A stretch of 64,000 nucleotides of DNA from Halorhabdus utahensis DSM 12940 (lineage in GTDB: Archaea > Halobacteriota > Halobacteria > Halobacteriales > Haloarculaceae), in the NCBI RefSeq assembly GCF_000023945.1, contig NC_013158.1, forward strand, positions 744,001 to 808,000, written 5' to 3'. Numbering within the stretch: the stretch's first letter is position 1; each line of letters starts with the position of its first letter. The notes under the pieces were generated by a model. That model did not search any database. It had not been told where the DNA came from and saw only the letters and a program-made list of their open reading frames with translations. A program made the position numbers and the translations under genes. Shown here piece after piece: positions 34,353 to 43,063 of this stretch.

Positions 34353-34745
34353 ATGGAGAAGCGTATCGACTTGAACGACGCCTTCGTGAGTCCGTTCTTC
34401 GTGCTCGCGAGTGGCGTCCAGGCGAAGCTCTTCGAGCTCGTCCTGTTCGGCCTCGACTTCTCGAAGTCGGTCATGGTCATCGGCAGCGGGCCCGCCGCGA
34501 TCACGATCTCCGCGGCGAAGATCATCAGCATCCTGGCAATCGTCGTCGCGATCGGGACGAACAAACCGGACCTGGATTCGATGGGCGCGGTCCAGACCTG
34601 GACGGCGATCGCCACGATCGGGCTGGTACTCGCGCCGCCGTTCTCGCCGATGCTCGAAGCACTGATTCAGAGTAGCGCGATCGCCGGCATCATCGCGCTC
34701 GTCGTGCAGTCGGCCGGCTTCTACACTCTCAGTTACCTGGGGTGA
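34353..34745 (+). CDS. Small membrane protein, VP3-like of pleolipoviruses
   Basis: A 130-residue protein with about four hydrophobic helices (LASGVQAKLFELVLFGL, AITISAAKIISILAIVVAI, TAIATIGLVLAPPF, IAGIIALVVQSAGFYTL). It is the first gene of the rightward virion cluster, where pleolipoviruses encode their internal membrane protein VP3. ATG 34353 follows a GTGAGTGGGTG Shine-Dalgarno-like stretch. Similarity is by size, topology and position; no residue-level motif was used. Confidence 0.68.
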   Translation: MEKRIDLNDAFVSPFFVLASGVQAKLFELVLFGLDFSKSVMVIGSGPAAITISAAKIISILAIVVAIGTNKPDLDSMGAVQTWTAIATIGLVLAPPFSPMLEALIQSSAIAGIIALVVQSAGFYTLSYLG

Positions 34746-34753
34746 TCCATTCC

Positions 34754-35509
34754 ATGAAACAGACACACATCGGTATGATCCTCGCCGCATCGCTCCTCAG
34801 TCTCGTCCTGGTCGTCGTCGCGATCGCGCCGGCGGCCGGGGCGCTCACGACCGACACGATCACGCTCGACGACCCGGCCAACGAGACTGTCGAGGTCGAT
34901 CTGGACTTCTCCGGCTCGACGTCGGCGACCGTCGCACTCGAAGACAGTGATGGGTCGGTCGTCACCAGTGAAACGCTGTCCGGTGCCTCCGGAGACACGC
35001 TGACGGCATCGCTGTCGGCAGGCTACGCGACTCCCGGAAATTACACGCTCAACGTCACGGCGACGGATGAGACAGTAGTCTCACTCAACGAGACGCGCCT
35101 GACGGACACCGAGACCGTCGAAGTCACCGACGCCGGCAACGAGACGCTGGCAGTGGAAGCTGGCTTCGAGGGATCGGAGAACGCCACGGCGACCGTCTCG
35201 ATCGAGAATGAATCTGGTAGTGAGATCCTGACGGACTCGATTCAGTACGTCGCCGACGGCGGCAACGAAACCACGATCGGCGCGGAGTACAACGGCAGTG
35301 ACCTTGTGACCGGGAACCTGACGGTCTCGATCACCACGACCCCGGCCACCGCCTACACGGGCGGATGGGCGACGATCGCTGACGACACGGGCCAGGGGGC
35401 TGGCGCGATCATCCCGGAAGGCGGACCCTCAATCCCCGAAGCGGTCGGTCTCGTGGCATTGATCGGCCTGCTGGGGCTCTTCGGGCTCCGGAGCAACCGA
35501 GGCGACTAA
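34754..35509 (+). CDS. Secreted glyco-type protein with C-terminal membrane anchor
   Basis: A 251-residue protein with a signal peptide (MKQTHIGMILAASLLSLVLV, cleavage near AAGA-L), a beta-rich Thr/Asp/Ser ectodomain carrying about ten N-x-S/T sequons, and a C-terminal helix AVGLVALIGLLGLFGLRSN as anchor. I chose ATG 34754 because GGGGTGATC, a near-perfect Shine-Dalgarno match, lies 6-7 bases upstream; GTG 34742 overlapping the previous stop is the alternative. It may be a second spike or a spike partner in the envelope. Confidence 0.72.
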   Translation: MKQTHIGMILAASLLSLVLVVVAIAPAAGALTTDTITLDDPANETVEVDLDFSGSTSATVALEDSDGSVVTSETLSGASGDTLTASLSAGYATPGNYTLNVTATDETVVSLNETRLTDTETVEVTDAGNETLAVEAGFEGSENATATVSIENESGSEILTDSIQYVADGGNETTIGAEYNGSDLVTGNLTVSITTTPATAYTGGWATIADDTGQGAGAIIPEGGPSIPEAVGLVALIGLLGLFGLRSNRGD

Positions 35510-35525
35510 TCGGAGGATCTGATTT

Positions 35526-37265
35526 ATGGGATATTCAAAACACATTGCAGCAATCGCATTGATCGCGCTGCTGGTCGTCTCGCCGATCGCGTCGATGCTG
35601 GCGGTCCCTGGTCCCGGTCCTGTCGGGACTGCATCCGCGAGCGACGACCGCTGCCATCCGGGGATTTGGCCGCTGAATCCCGGCTACTGTATTGCTCAAG
35701 AGATCGACTACAGTGAAAACGATTCGGTCTCTGAGTATTCGTCAAAGCTCGACGCCTACCGAGACGCGAAGTCGATCGAGGCACAGACGAAAACCGCGCT
35801 TCAGCAGGCTGAAAACTCGGTCCATGACGCTGAGAATCAAGCATGGCTCGAAGCCGAGCAAGCGTTCTTAGAAGCCTACATGAACGGTGACTCTCTGTCT
35901 ACCTCGAAACAGGCCGGCGTCGATGCGATGAAATCGCATTACACTGTCCGGCAGACGGCCCTGGCAGAGTTGCAAAACAATTTCGTCGCTTCTCTGTACG
36001 GGTATCAAAACTCATCATCGGCGCTGTCCCGTCCGGGAGATGTATCGTCGAACTCGTACGGGATGCACACGTATCAGGATTACCCGGCAATTCAGTTGAA
36101 GGTTAACATTACTGACTATACCGAGTCGTATTCGGATCAGAATTACAACACCCAACACCCTCCGGGTGAGCCGATCAAGTTCACTGCCGACATTCTCGGT
36201 ACTGAATCGAAATCTGTCTCGCTGCTGGATGGCTCCACGAAGCCCATGATCGGGTTGGACTTGTCGTCTGATGCGTATTATGTAGGCTCGAATGACGATT
36301 TCGTCAAATTCCGCTGGTTCGAATCGAATCCCAAGATGTCGTCTGTTGACTCGTCGTACTATCTGATTGATGACACTGGATCTAGCGATGAGTTGGCGCT
36401 AACGTATACGTATGATTCTTATGACCCTTCGACAATCGGTGTCTGGGGTGATATCTCTGATATCAAGGCTAATCTCTATCCTGACGATTACCCGATCACG
36501 TCGTCTAAACAGACGCATATTGCGTCAACTGCCCGATTCGGTCAGCTATGGCAGGACTACATTGATTCGTACAATCAACAGTCCAGTGCGTTCGAAACCT
36601 GGGCTGACGGGAGCTATACCGCCCTGGAGAACGGCACGATCTCCGCGGAAGACGTGCTCTCACGGCTGAATCAGATGCAGATGGCTGCCGATATTGACTG
36701 GCAAAATGCTACGTTCAATGACGGCGTGGTCGCGCTGTCCTCGATGGGTCTCGCTGCCCCGTCCGGCAGTACGGCCTATATGAATCTCTCCTATCAGACG
36801 AGCTTCAACGGGTCGATGCAGACGACGACGGGCCTGCTCATGTCCCAGACGAACCCGCCTAACGGGACGTGGACGAGAGGCTTAACCTACAACTCCACGA
36901 TGCTCGACGGCAGTCAGATCATCATGCATCTGGACGGCAACCAGTCGTCCGTCCGGGGCGACTTCCGGATCAACGGAGCCTACGACGTGAACGGGACGCT
37001 GATCGAGGGCGGTAACATCTCCGTCGATCAGGCCACCTATCAGGCGACGAACCTCACCGATCTTCGGAATGAGGTGCTCAACCTCTCCGAACGGATCGGG
37101 GAGTTACGGAACCAGTCGCTCGCTACTGCCGGCGGTGGCGGTAGCTTCGCTTGGCCGGACATGGGCATCCCGAACCCGTTTGCTGCTCTCGGCGCTGTCG
37201 GGCAGTGGATCACCCTGTTCGGCGTCCTGTTCGTCGCCTTATTGCTACTCTCGGTGGTGAGTTGA
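35526..37265 (+). CDS. Spike protein candidate, VP4-like of pleolipoviruses
   Basis: A 579-residue secreted protein with an N-terminal signal (HIAAIALIALLVVSPIASML), a large ectodomain, a Leu-rich coiled coil near 525-550 (LTDLRNEVLNLSERIGELRN) and a C-terminal transmembrane helix (WITLFGVLFVALLLLSVV). This signal, ectodomain, coiled coil and anchor layout is typical of the pleolipovirus spike, which binds and fuses with the host. The central bases (about 35,700-36,560) are clearly less GC-rich than the ends, which suggests recombination in the receptor-binding part. Confidence 0.78.
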   Translation: MGYSKHIAAIALIALLVVSPIASMLAVPGPGPVGTASASDDRCHPGIWPLNPGYCIAQEIDYSENDSVSEYSSKLDAYRDAKSIEAQTKTALQQAENSVHDAENQAWLEAEQAFLEAYMNGDSLSTSKQAGVDAMKSHYTVRQTALAELQNNFVASLYGYQNSSSALSRPGDVSSNSYGMHTYQDYPAIQLKVNITDYTESYSDQNYNTQHPPGEPIKFTADILGTESKSVSLLDGSTKPMIGLDLSSDAYYVGSNDDFVKFRWFESNPKMSSVDSSYYLIDDTGSSDELALTYTYDSYDPSTIGVWGDISDIKANLYPDDYPITSSKQTHIASTARFGQLWQDYIDSYNQQSSAFETWADGSYTALENGTISAEDVLSRLNQMQMAADIDWQNATFNDGVVALSSMGLAAPSGSTAYMNLSYQTSFNGSMQTTTGLLMSQTNPPNGTWTRGLTYNSTMLDGSQIIMHLDGNQSSVRGDFRINGAYDVNGTLIEGGNISVDQATYQATNLTDLRNEVLNLSERIGELRNQSLATAGGGGSFAWPDMGIPNPFAALGAVGQWITLFGVLFVALLLLSVVS

Positions 37266-37804
37266 TGAATCGGACACTCCCGTTACTGGCGGCACTGGCA
37301 GCCGTCTTGGTACTCGTCGGAACAGCGGCCCCGGTCGCTGCTCAGTCCAACGCAACCACCGCACCGAACGGAACCAACGCGACTGACGTCGAGCGCATCG
37401 ATTCCCAGACGGTCCTGCTCGATACCGGGTACAACGCTCAGACGGGCATGGCAAGCGTCACGATCCGGTCGGAGACGCTTCAACAGATCACTATCACGGA
37501 CGCGGGCGGGTTCTGGCAAGGTGGCGAGATCGCCCGGCGCTCGGTCATGGTCAAGCCAGGTGAGACGACGACGCTCAAAGTTCCCGTGACAGAAGTCCGT
37601 GGGTTCGTTGGCGTTTCGATCGGGACGCCAAACACGCTCTATGGCGCGCCTATCTCCGGAATGAATACTAACACGCTGTCGTTCGTGGACCGTCTCACGT
37701 CGCCGGAGGCACTCGCGACGGGCGCGGGCAGCATGGCGCTATGGATGGTGATCGCCGGGCTGTACGTGCTCTGGATCGAAGGCGGCGAGCCGGAGGTGGC
37801 CTGA
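37265..37804 (+). CDS. Membrane-anchored secreted protein (pleolipovirus ORF6-like)
   Basis: A 179-residue protein with a signal peptide (LPLLAALAAVLVLVGTAAPVAA), an Asn-rich short ectodomain (sequons NATT, NGT, NAT) and one hydrophobic segment near the C-terminus (GSMALWMVIAGLYVLWI). Its ATG overlaps the last base of the spike stop and its own stop overlaps the next ATG (TGAATG junction), so the cluster is tightly coupled. It has no known function; its position corresponds to the conserved gene after the spike in pleolipoviruses. Confidence 0.7.
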   Translation: MNRTLPLLAALAAVLVLVGTAAPVAAQSNATTAPNGTNATDVERIDSQTVLLDTGYNAQTGMASVTIRSETLQQITITDAGGFWQGGEIARRSVMVKPGETTTLKVPVTEVRGFVGVSIGTPNTLYGAPISGMNTNTLSFVDRLTSPEALATGAGSMALWMVIAGLYVLWIEGGEPEVA

Positions 37805-38617
37805 ATGGACCGCGAACCCATCCCTACCTTTCAGGATCGGTGGGACCGGCTCACCTGGCTGTTGCACTCCTATCGGTTCTGGATCGGGACGGCCGTCGTC
37901 GTCGCCGTGCTCGCGCTGGCGTACTTCCGGCCGACGATCGACGTCCCGCCCGAGCTGACCGCGGCGATCGGCGCGTTCGTGCTCGTCGGGATCCCCGGCA
38001 TCCCCGCGGGCTTCTACTTCGGCCGGTGGCTCCGGCGCTACCGGGCGGTGACGGTCTATCACGTCAACGCCGTCGACGACGTACTTGAGAAGTGGTACGT
38101 CCCGCCCGCGCTGTGGGATGAGAAGCGCGTCGACGGGGTAGATCCCTACCCGGTGAACGACAGCGATGACTACGCTGTTCGGGAGTTCGATTACTACGAT
38201 GGCCTGGATCAACTGGTAGTCCGTGGCGTCTGGCTCGAAGGCGCTCAGGATGATCAACTCTTCACGAAGAAGGGGCAGGTCGAGGAGATCCACGAGTTCC
38301 TCCTGGACGGCTACGAGGCGATCGCCAAGATCCGCGGGCGTATCTCCCGCATGGCGATGGACGTCCAGCGACGGACAATCACAGCTCTAGCTGAGGCACA
38401 GGAGAAAGGGAAGATGATCGATCAGGACGCTGTTGAAGATGTCTGGCAAGAGGCGTCTGAGAACATCGAGGATGAACTCCCCGACACCCCGCCGAAGCTC
38501 GATCCCGACGCCGACCTGGACGGCTACCGAACGCCCGAGCATGACCTAAATGACCACGAGAGTCTCACCGCGGCGATGAACCAACACGATCACATCCAGA
38601 CAGAGACCGATGAGTGA
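37805..38617 (+). CDS. Two-helix membrane protein (pleolipovirus ORF7-like)
   Basis: A 270-residue protein with two transmembrane helices near residues 25-80 (FWIGTAVVVAVLALAYF and IGAFVLVGIPGIPAGFYFG) and a long cytoplasmic, partly coiled-coil tail. A conserved homologue lies between the spike and NTPase in pleolipoviruses. The gene overlaps the next one by 8 bases. A virion assembly or membrane-organising role is plausible but unproven. Confidence 0.68.
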   Translation: MDREPIPTFQDRWDRLTWLLHSYRFWIGTAVVVAVLALAYFRPTIDVPPELTAAIGAFVLVGIPGIPAGFYFGRWLRRYRAVTVYHVNAVDDVLEKWYVPPALWDEKRVDGVDPYPVNDSDDYAVREFDYYDGLDQLVVRGVWLEGAQDDQLFTKKGQVEEIHEFLLDGYEAIAKIRGRISRMAMDVQRRTITALAEAQEKGKMIDQDAVEDVWQEASENIEDELPDTPPKLDPDADLDGYRTPEHDLNDHESLTAAMNQHDHIQTETDE

Positions 38618-39740
38618 CGACAACACCGAACTGTACACGGCCGCACAGACACGCGAGTACCTCGAAGGCCACGGCGTCAGAGACCCGAAAGCAGGCCCAC
38701 AGGCCGGCATCATTCGAGACCCGCACATCTCCCGCACGGCCGCAATCGCTCGCGAAGACTACGATCCGAACCTTCTCGACGAGCCCGGCGAGATGCCCGC
38801 GGACCTCCTCGATGCCGACCCGTGGCAGGACATCGTGGCCGTCGAGGAGACCGAGACGATCCGCGAGGCGATGGACGCGGGTGATATGCCCTCTCTCAAG
38901 CACATCACCGGGGACGCCGGGCAGCGGGCAGACGTCAGTGGCCTGGAGGCGATCGGCGATCTCCGTGACCATGTGACCGGCGATGCCGTGATCATCTACC
39001 TGTGGGCACCGCCAGGACGCGGGAAGACGGACTTCGCGCTGTTGCTCAGTCAGCTATACGAGGAAGCCCATCCGGGCGCGGAAACCGGGAGCAACATCCG
39101 GACCTGGACGGAGAAAGACGAGTGGATCCCGACCTATCCGGACCTCATGGACTGGATGGAAGCCGATGAAGAGGCTGTCCTGGCGGGCGACGTCGAGGAT
39201 AAGCTGTTCATCTTCGACGAGGCGAGCAGCCACGCCAGCGGGCGCGGTGAGGACGGGTATGAAGCCGGGCAGAAGCTCGGTCCGCTCGTCTACAAGATCC
39301 GGAAGTACGGCGGCTCTATCATCATAATCGGCCACGACGGGAAGGACGTCCACCCGGTCGTCAGGGAGATGGCGACCTGTATCAAGAAGACGTCGAAGAA
39401 GTCGGCGAACGTCTTCGAGACGGTGAACAACCGGAGGGGGATGAACAAACTCCTCGAAATCGACGGCATTCCGGCGACGGACCACACGTTCAACACGAAC
39501 GAACCGACCGCCTGGCGGTGGGACGGCACGGGCGAAGACGACGGCGTACCGGAGCCTGGATCGGTCGCCTACGACGTCGCGCTGTGGACAGTCGTCAAGT
39601 GCAAACAGGACGGACTAACCCACCGCGAGACGGCTCAATACGTCCCATATAGCAAGTCCTGGGTCGGCGATCGGTGGGGTGAATGGGAAGCCGGCGAGCA
39701 CCGGGACGCCGTGGACAAAGTGGAGGAACTCACTGAGTGA
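38610..39740 (+). CDS. P-loop NTPase, VP8-like
   Basis: A 376-residue ATPase. Walker A is APPGRGKTD at residues 133-141, Walker B is KLFIFDEAS near 198-206, followed by a sensor-like IIIIGHDGKD. The N-terminal 120 residues are acidic and variable, and the C-terminal part holds a helix-turn-helix-like THRETAQYVPYSKSWV. Pleolipoviruses encode a VP8-like NTPase at the end of their virion cluster, presumably for assembly or genome packaging. Confidence 0.8.
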   Translation: MSDDNTELYTAAQTREYLEGHGVRDPKAGPQAGIIRDPHISRTAAIAREDYDPNLLDEPGEMPADLLDADPWQDIVAVEETETIREAMDAGDMPSLKHITGDAGQRADVSGLEAIGDLRDHVTGDAVIIYLWAPPGRGKTDFALLLSQLYEEAHPGAETGSNIRTWTEKDEWIPTYPDLMDWMEADEEAVLAGDVEDKLFIFDEASSHASGRGEDGYEAGQKLGPLVYKIRKYGGSIIIIGHDGKDVHPVVREMATCIKKTSKKSANVFETVNNRRGMNKLLEIDGIPATDHTFNTNEPTAWRWDGTGEDDGVPEPGSVAYDVALWTVVKCKQDGLTHRETAQYVPYSKSWVGDRWGEWEAGEHRDAVDKVEELTE

Positions 39741-39794
39741 CAGCGAGGCGATCGCCGACTGTCCATGACCATGACCCCCCATGTGTACGAAGGG

Positions 39795-39811
39795 ATGGAC
39801 GTGACGTCCAT
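39795..39811. promoter_or_regulatory. 17-bp palindrome upstream of the nuclease gene
   Basis: ATGGACGTGACGTCCAT is a perfect palindrome with a 3-base centre, 47 bases before ATG 39858. A TATTTATG TATA-like sequence (about 39,831-39,838) lies between, so the palindrome could be an activator or repressor site for the nuclease gene. Confidence 0.45.
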
Positions 39812-39857
39812 GACCAGCAGGAGGAGACGGTATTTATGACGCACGCGAGGCAACAGA

Positions 39858-40238
39858 ATGACTGAATCGAAGAAGGCCGCGAGGTACGGCAGTCGCGCCG
39901 AGAAGAAGGCGGCCGACCGCTTCAACCTGACACTGGATCACTCCCCGTGGCACGATGCTCACCGACCGGACGGGACGCCCGTCGAGATCAAGGCGGCCGC
40001 CGTCGAGCGAGCCAACGGCAGTGAGGGACGGTTCCGGGTGTTCAGGAAGTACCACGATCGGCTCCGGCGCGAGGGCGGCGTCTACGTGTTCGTGGCGTAT
40101 CGGCCTCGCGGGACGGGGATCTCTGTCGTCGACATGACCATGACCCACAGCAGCAACCTCCCGCTGTCAACGTGGTACGGCGCTGGCGGCCACCGAGAGA
40201 GCCAGCAGCGGAAGATCCCCGTCACTGCCGTCTTCTGA
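39858..40238 (+). CDS. PD-(D/E)XK nuclease-like protein
   Basis: A 126-residue protein with RYGSRAEKKAADRFNL at the start and DAHRPDGTPVEIKAA, which reads as the D...E-x-K core of restriction- and Holliday-junction-type nucleases. The small size fits an archaeal Hjc-like or very-short resolvase. It has its own TATA-like element (TATTTATG) 25 bases before the ATG, so it is separate from the virion operon. Role in replication intermediates or in DNA degradation is undetermined. Confidence 0.65.
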   Translation: MTESKKAARYGSRAEKKAADRFNLTLDHSPWHDAHRPDGTPVEIKAAAVERANGSEGRFRVFRKYHDRLRREGGVYVFVAYRPRGTGISVVDMTMTHSSNLPLSTWYGAGGHRESQQRKIPVTAVF

Positions 40239-40288
40239 CGGTTGATTAGGTCGTCAGCCGTTTACTGCTTCATGCAGACAAGATGTGA

Positions 40289-41086
40289 TCAGAAAACAGA
40301 TTTGTATGCGTCCCGATCGTCTGGAAGTTCGTCATACTCATCTCTTGGAATCCTCAACTCAAAGTCAGTACTTCCAGTAGTCTTATTAGATATGTCTGAT
40401 ATATACCCTTCCAGCGGGATTTTCTGCACTTGTGTTGTACCTACGAAATTTGATCCAGAATATTCTTGACTGTTCTTAAGAACAGTCATTTCGACAACAG
40501 TGATTGTCGTATTTCGGGGATGATCCTTTGATCTCCACCTGTCAATCCTCACTTTGTCACCCTTTTCAATATCTGCTAAATCTTTGAATGAGGCTTGGAC
40601 CTCTGCAAAGTGATTTGAAGGTGCATCTTCCAGATTAACCTCTTGTTCTTCAGATGCATCCTTAATTGATTGGAAAACTTTTGAGGCAACTTCTTGTACA
40701 TTATCTTTACTGATTTCTACTCCATGTAAATCTGACAAACTCCAACTCTGTTGCTCTAACTCCTCAAATGATATTTCATATAAGACTGGGAGAATTACCT
40801 TTCCATCAGACCGGCTTTGCTTTTTGAATAGTCCACCAAGCTCCAGATCAGACATGCCTTCAAAATATGACGGAGAGACTATAACGACTGCGTGATTGCT
40901 GGTTTGAAGGCCTCTATCAATTGAATTAGATATGCGATCTCCTATAGAAATATCAACTTCATCATACCAGACGTCTAGTCCATACCCAGTCAATTCTTCA
41001 AATAACATTTCTGCAATTTCAGAAGAATCGCTATGCGAGTATGATATCATCAAGTCGCGGTTTTCATCATCTTTTGACTCCGTCAT
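40289..41086 (-). CDS. TIR-domain protein with unknown C-terminal domain
   Basis: A 265-residue protein. Residues 10-140 are a TIR domain: DLMISYSHSDSSEIAEMLFE, YGLDVWYDEVDISIGDRI and HAVVIVSPSYFEGMSDLELG, where E82 sits at the NADase catalytic position. Residues 165-265 form a beta-rich domain beginning DIEKGDKVRIDRWRS that I do not recognise; it could be a small barrel sensing nucleic acid. Prokaryotic TIR proteins commonly kill infected cells by destroying NAD. ATG 41086 is supported by TTTATTAG 28 bases upstream. The gene is AT-rich, hence probably recently acquired. Confidence 0.82.
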   Translation of the reverse strand: MTESKDDENRDLMISYSHSDSSEIAEMLFEELTGYGLDVWYDEVDISIGDRISNSIDRGLQTSNHAVVIVSPSYFEGMSDLELGGLFKKQSRSDGKVILPVLYEISFEELEQQSWSLSDLHGVEISKDNVQEVASKVFQSIKDASEEQEVNLEDAPSNHFAEVQASFKDLADIEKGDKVRIDRWRSKDHPRNTTITVVEMTVLKNSQEYSGSNFVGTTQVQKIPLEGYISDISNKTTGSTDFELRIPRDEYDELPDDRDAYKSVF

Positions 41087-41110
41087 GAGATTGATTACGG
41101 AAGCTGGACT

Positions 41111-41118
41111 AATAAATT
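41111..41118 (-). promoter_or_regulatory. TATA box of the TIR gene
   Basis: AATTTATT on the minus strand, centred 28 bases before ATG 41086, consistent with a leaderless transcript. Confidence 0.6.
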
Positions 41119-41404
41119 CTCCAACTACCTTCTCTATTTTTCGCGCGACCCGCAAGGGGTCCGTTTCGGCTCGATTTGCGCAACCGCGGGCGGTGTGTTT
41201 TAGAGAAGTGGCCTTAGCCACACCCCTAAGCGAGAACCAAACCCCTGGGGTGGTGTTCTCGCGCCGGCGATCGCCCCGATCTCCCCGGCGCGCCGATCGG
41301 CCAGCTCGAGGAAGTCAATTCAGCTTGCACTCACGGCGCCGTGAGGCATAACCTGAGTTGCATAACTCCCCGAAAATAGAGTCGAAACCGAGCGTTGCCA
41401 CTGT

Positions 41405-41433
41405 CCGCGGACCGGGACTTTCCCGGCCCGCGG
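41405..41433 (-). terminator. GC-rich hairpin after the Rep-like gene
   Basis: CCGCGG-A-CCGGGA pairs with TCCCGG-C-CCGCGG around CTT, 11-39 bases beyond the stop of the Rep-like gene. It lacks a downstream T-run on the minus strand, so its function as a terminator is uncertain; an origin structure is the alternative. Confidence 0.45.
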
Positions 41434-41443
41434 GGGCTACCTA

Positions 41444-43063
41444 CTACCCTGGCGTGAGCCACCGCCAGGCGTCACCGCGGCTCCCGTCCTGGAAGAGAAC
41501 CTTTGCCATCCGATAGCGCTCTTCGGGCAGCCCGGCATCTTTCCAGACGCGGAATCCCTCGCGAATCGACCGGCCAACGTCAGTGTGATCGTTGAACCGG
41601 AGCGTCAGGCGGGCCTCACGGGCGTCGTTCACGTCCACTCCGTGGCGGGCGGCCCACGCGATGAACGCACTCATGGTCTCGCCCATCCCGCGCTCGGCGG
41701 CTTCCATCGCCTTCGCCGTCGTCTCCGCCGCCCGCTTCACCGACTCGCGGGCCTCGGCCACCGCGTCGTGGACAAGCTCGGCGACGTACTCACTCCGGAG
41801 AGATACCTCGGCGTACTCGCGATGCACGAGGTCCTCCATGTCCCGAAGCGCACTCCGGACGGTCTCGACGTGGCGGTCATGGTCATGCGCGATATCTTTC
41901 GGCGCGATCTCGCCGCCGTCCGTCACGAGCGTCTCCAGGGCTTCCCACTGTGTCGGCCGGAGTCCATCGGCGAGGTGGCGAACGACCACGCTTTCCTGGC
42001 TCTGTCGGACGCGAGTCAGGTCCAGACCGATCGGTTTCGGCCCGCTTTCGTCGACGTCGGGCGTGAAGTACGCACCTTCGAAGAACGGACCGTTTCCGTC
42101 ACTCGGCGCGATGTCTATCCCGGCGTCTGCCAGTACGGACAGGACGGTCTGGTCTAACTCGCGCTCCAGTCGGTCAAGGTCACGCCAGCGCACGGTCTCG
42201 TCATCACCCAGGCGCGACACCTGGAGCGACGCGCCGACCTTCGGATGTGCCAGCGGGTGATCCTCGTCGAGGCGCTTCGCCTCGCGAGCGTAGTAGTGCT
42301 TCACCTCTTTCGGCAGGCGGTGATCGGGGAACGCCTCTCGAATCCGCCGCTCACCGAGCGTCACCGTGTGGTAGTAGCCGGGCAGCTTCTCTCCTTTCTC
42401 GTCGTCATCGTTCTGAACCAATTTCCGGTAGCCTGAACGATCGTCTTCGAGGAGGTGGCCCATCGACGCGATCGGGCCGTCTCTCGCGTGGACGGGACCG
42501 CTCGCGTCTCGATGCAGCCGGGCGTACCGCTCGGCGTCCTGGATGTTCGTCATCGGGTGTGGGTCGCGGAAGTACCGCCCGGCGATCCCCAGGGCTGCAC
42601 CGGCGCGGGCGAGGAGATCGGGATAGCGCTCGAAGGCGACGTTCGAACCCTGGACCCGGACGTTGATCCCCTCGCCGAATCCCTTGGGAACGGGGATCTC
42701 TTTGAGAGAACCGTCTGTTTTCTCTCCCTTCATCCCCGGCCAACGCGGCGCGATGTGGGCGGTGAAGTCCTGTTTCCCGATCGGATCTTCCTCCGGATCG
42801 CGGAAGACTTTGATCCGGTACTCTTTGACGGTCTCAAGCCGGAACTCGGTACCGAGAGGGGTCTTCTCGCCCGGATGGATGAGGTTACTCGACTCGTAGG
42901 ACAGCCTGGCGTGCCACTGTTCGCCCTCAGCGCTGAATTTCGCTGACTGTGACCCTTGACCCTCTTTGACCGCGGAATCAGCCGCGAAGAACGGCGCGAG
43001 CCCGTCGTCAGAGTAAAGGAGATTCGCGTTAAACTCGTGACACGCGAGCGTAACCGTCTTCAT
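41444..43063 (-). CDS. Large Rep-like protein with helix-turn-helix, putative replication initiator
   Basis: A 539-residue protein at the end of the leftward operon. The N-terminal 300 residues are unlike any family I know. Residues around 365-410 (LRPTQWEALETLVTDGGEIAPKDIAHDHDRHVETVRSALRDM-type stretch) form a winged helix. The C-terminus is helical. It resembles the large replication protein (DUF7845-type) of beta-type pleolipoviruses as I remember it. Rolling-circle HUH motifs are not visible. Its ATG overlaps the upstream stop as ATGA. Confidence 0.62.
   Translation of the reverse strand: MKTVTLACHEFNANLLYSDDGLAPFFAADSAVKEGQGSQSAKFSAEGEQWHARLSYESSNLIHPGEKTPLGTEFRLETVKEYRIKVFRDPEEDPIGKQDFTAHIAPRWPGMKGEKTDGSLKEIPVPKGFGEGINVRVQGSNVAFERYPDLLARAGAALGIAGRYFRDPHPMTNIQDAERYARLHRDASGPVHARDGPIASMGHLLEDDRSGYRKLVQNDDDEKGEKLPGYYHTVTLGERRIREAFPDHRLPKEVKHYYAREAKRLDEDHPLAHPKVGASLQVSRLGDDETVRWRDLDRLERELDQTVLSVLADAGIDIAPSDGNGPFFEGAYFTPDVDESGPKPIGLDLTRVRQSQESVVVRHLADGLRPTQWEALETLVTDGGEIAPKDIAHDHDRHVETVRSALRDMEDLVHREYAEVSLRSEYVAELVHDAVAEARESVKRAAETTAKAMEAAERGMGETMSAFIAWAARHGVDVNDAREARLTLRFNDHTDVGRSIREGFRVWKDAGLPEERYRMAKVLFQDGSRGDAWRWLTPG

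Larger units (their letters stand above)
41087..41443. other. Hairpin-rich region between TIR and Rep genes, possible origin
   Basis: Apart from the TIR promoter, this 357-base region holds stacked inverted repeats: GTGGCCTTAGCCAC (41,208-41,221), CGAGAACCAAACCCC/GGGGTGGTGTTCTCG (41,231-41,261), and CCGCGGACCGGGACTTTCCCGGCCCGCGG, a near-perfect stem at 41,405-41,433. The last lies just past the Rep stop and may be its terminator. The first two could be part of a replication origin for the excised circle; this is inference from location. Confidence 0.5.

Noticed and set aside
40289-41221. 45-residue extension of the TIR protein N-terminus
   Set aside because: The TATA box is 28 bases before the internal ATG at 41086, so the longer frame would lie partly upstream of transcription.
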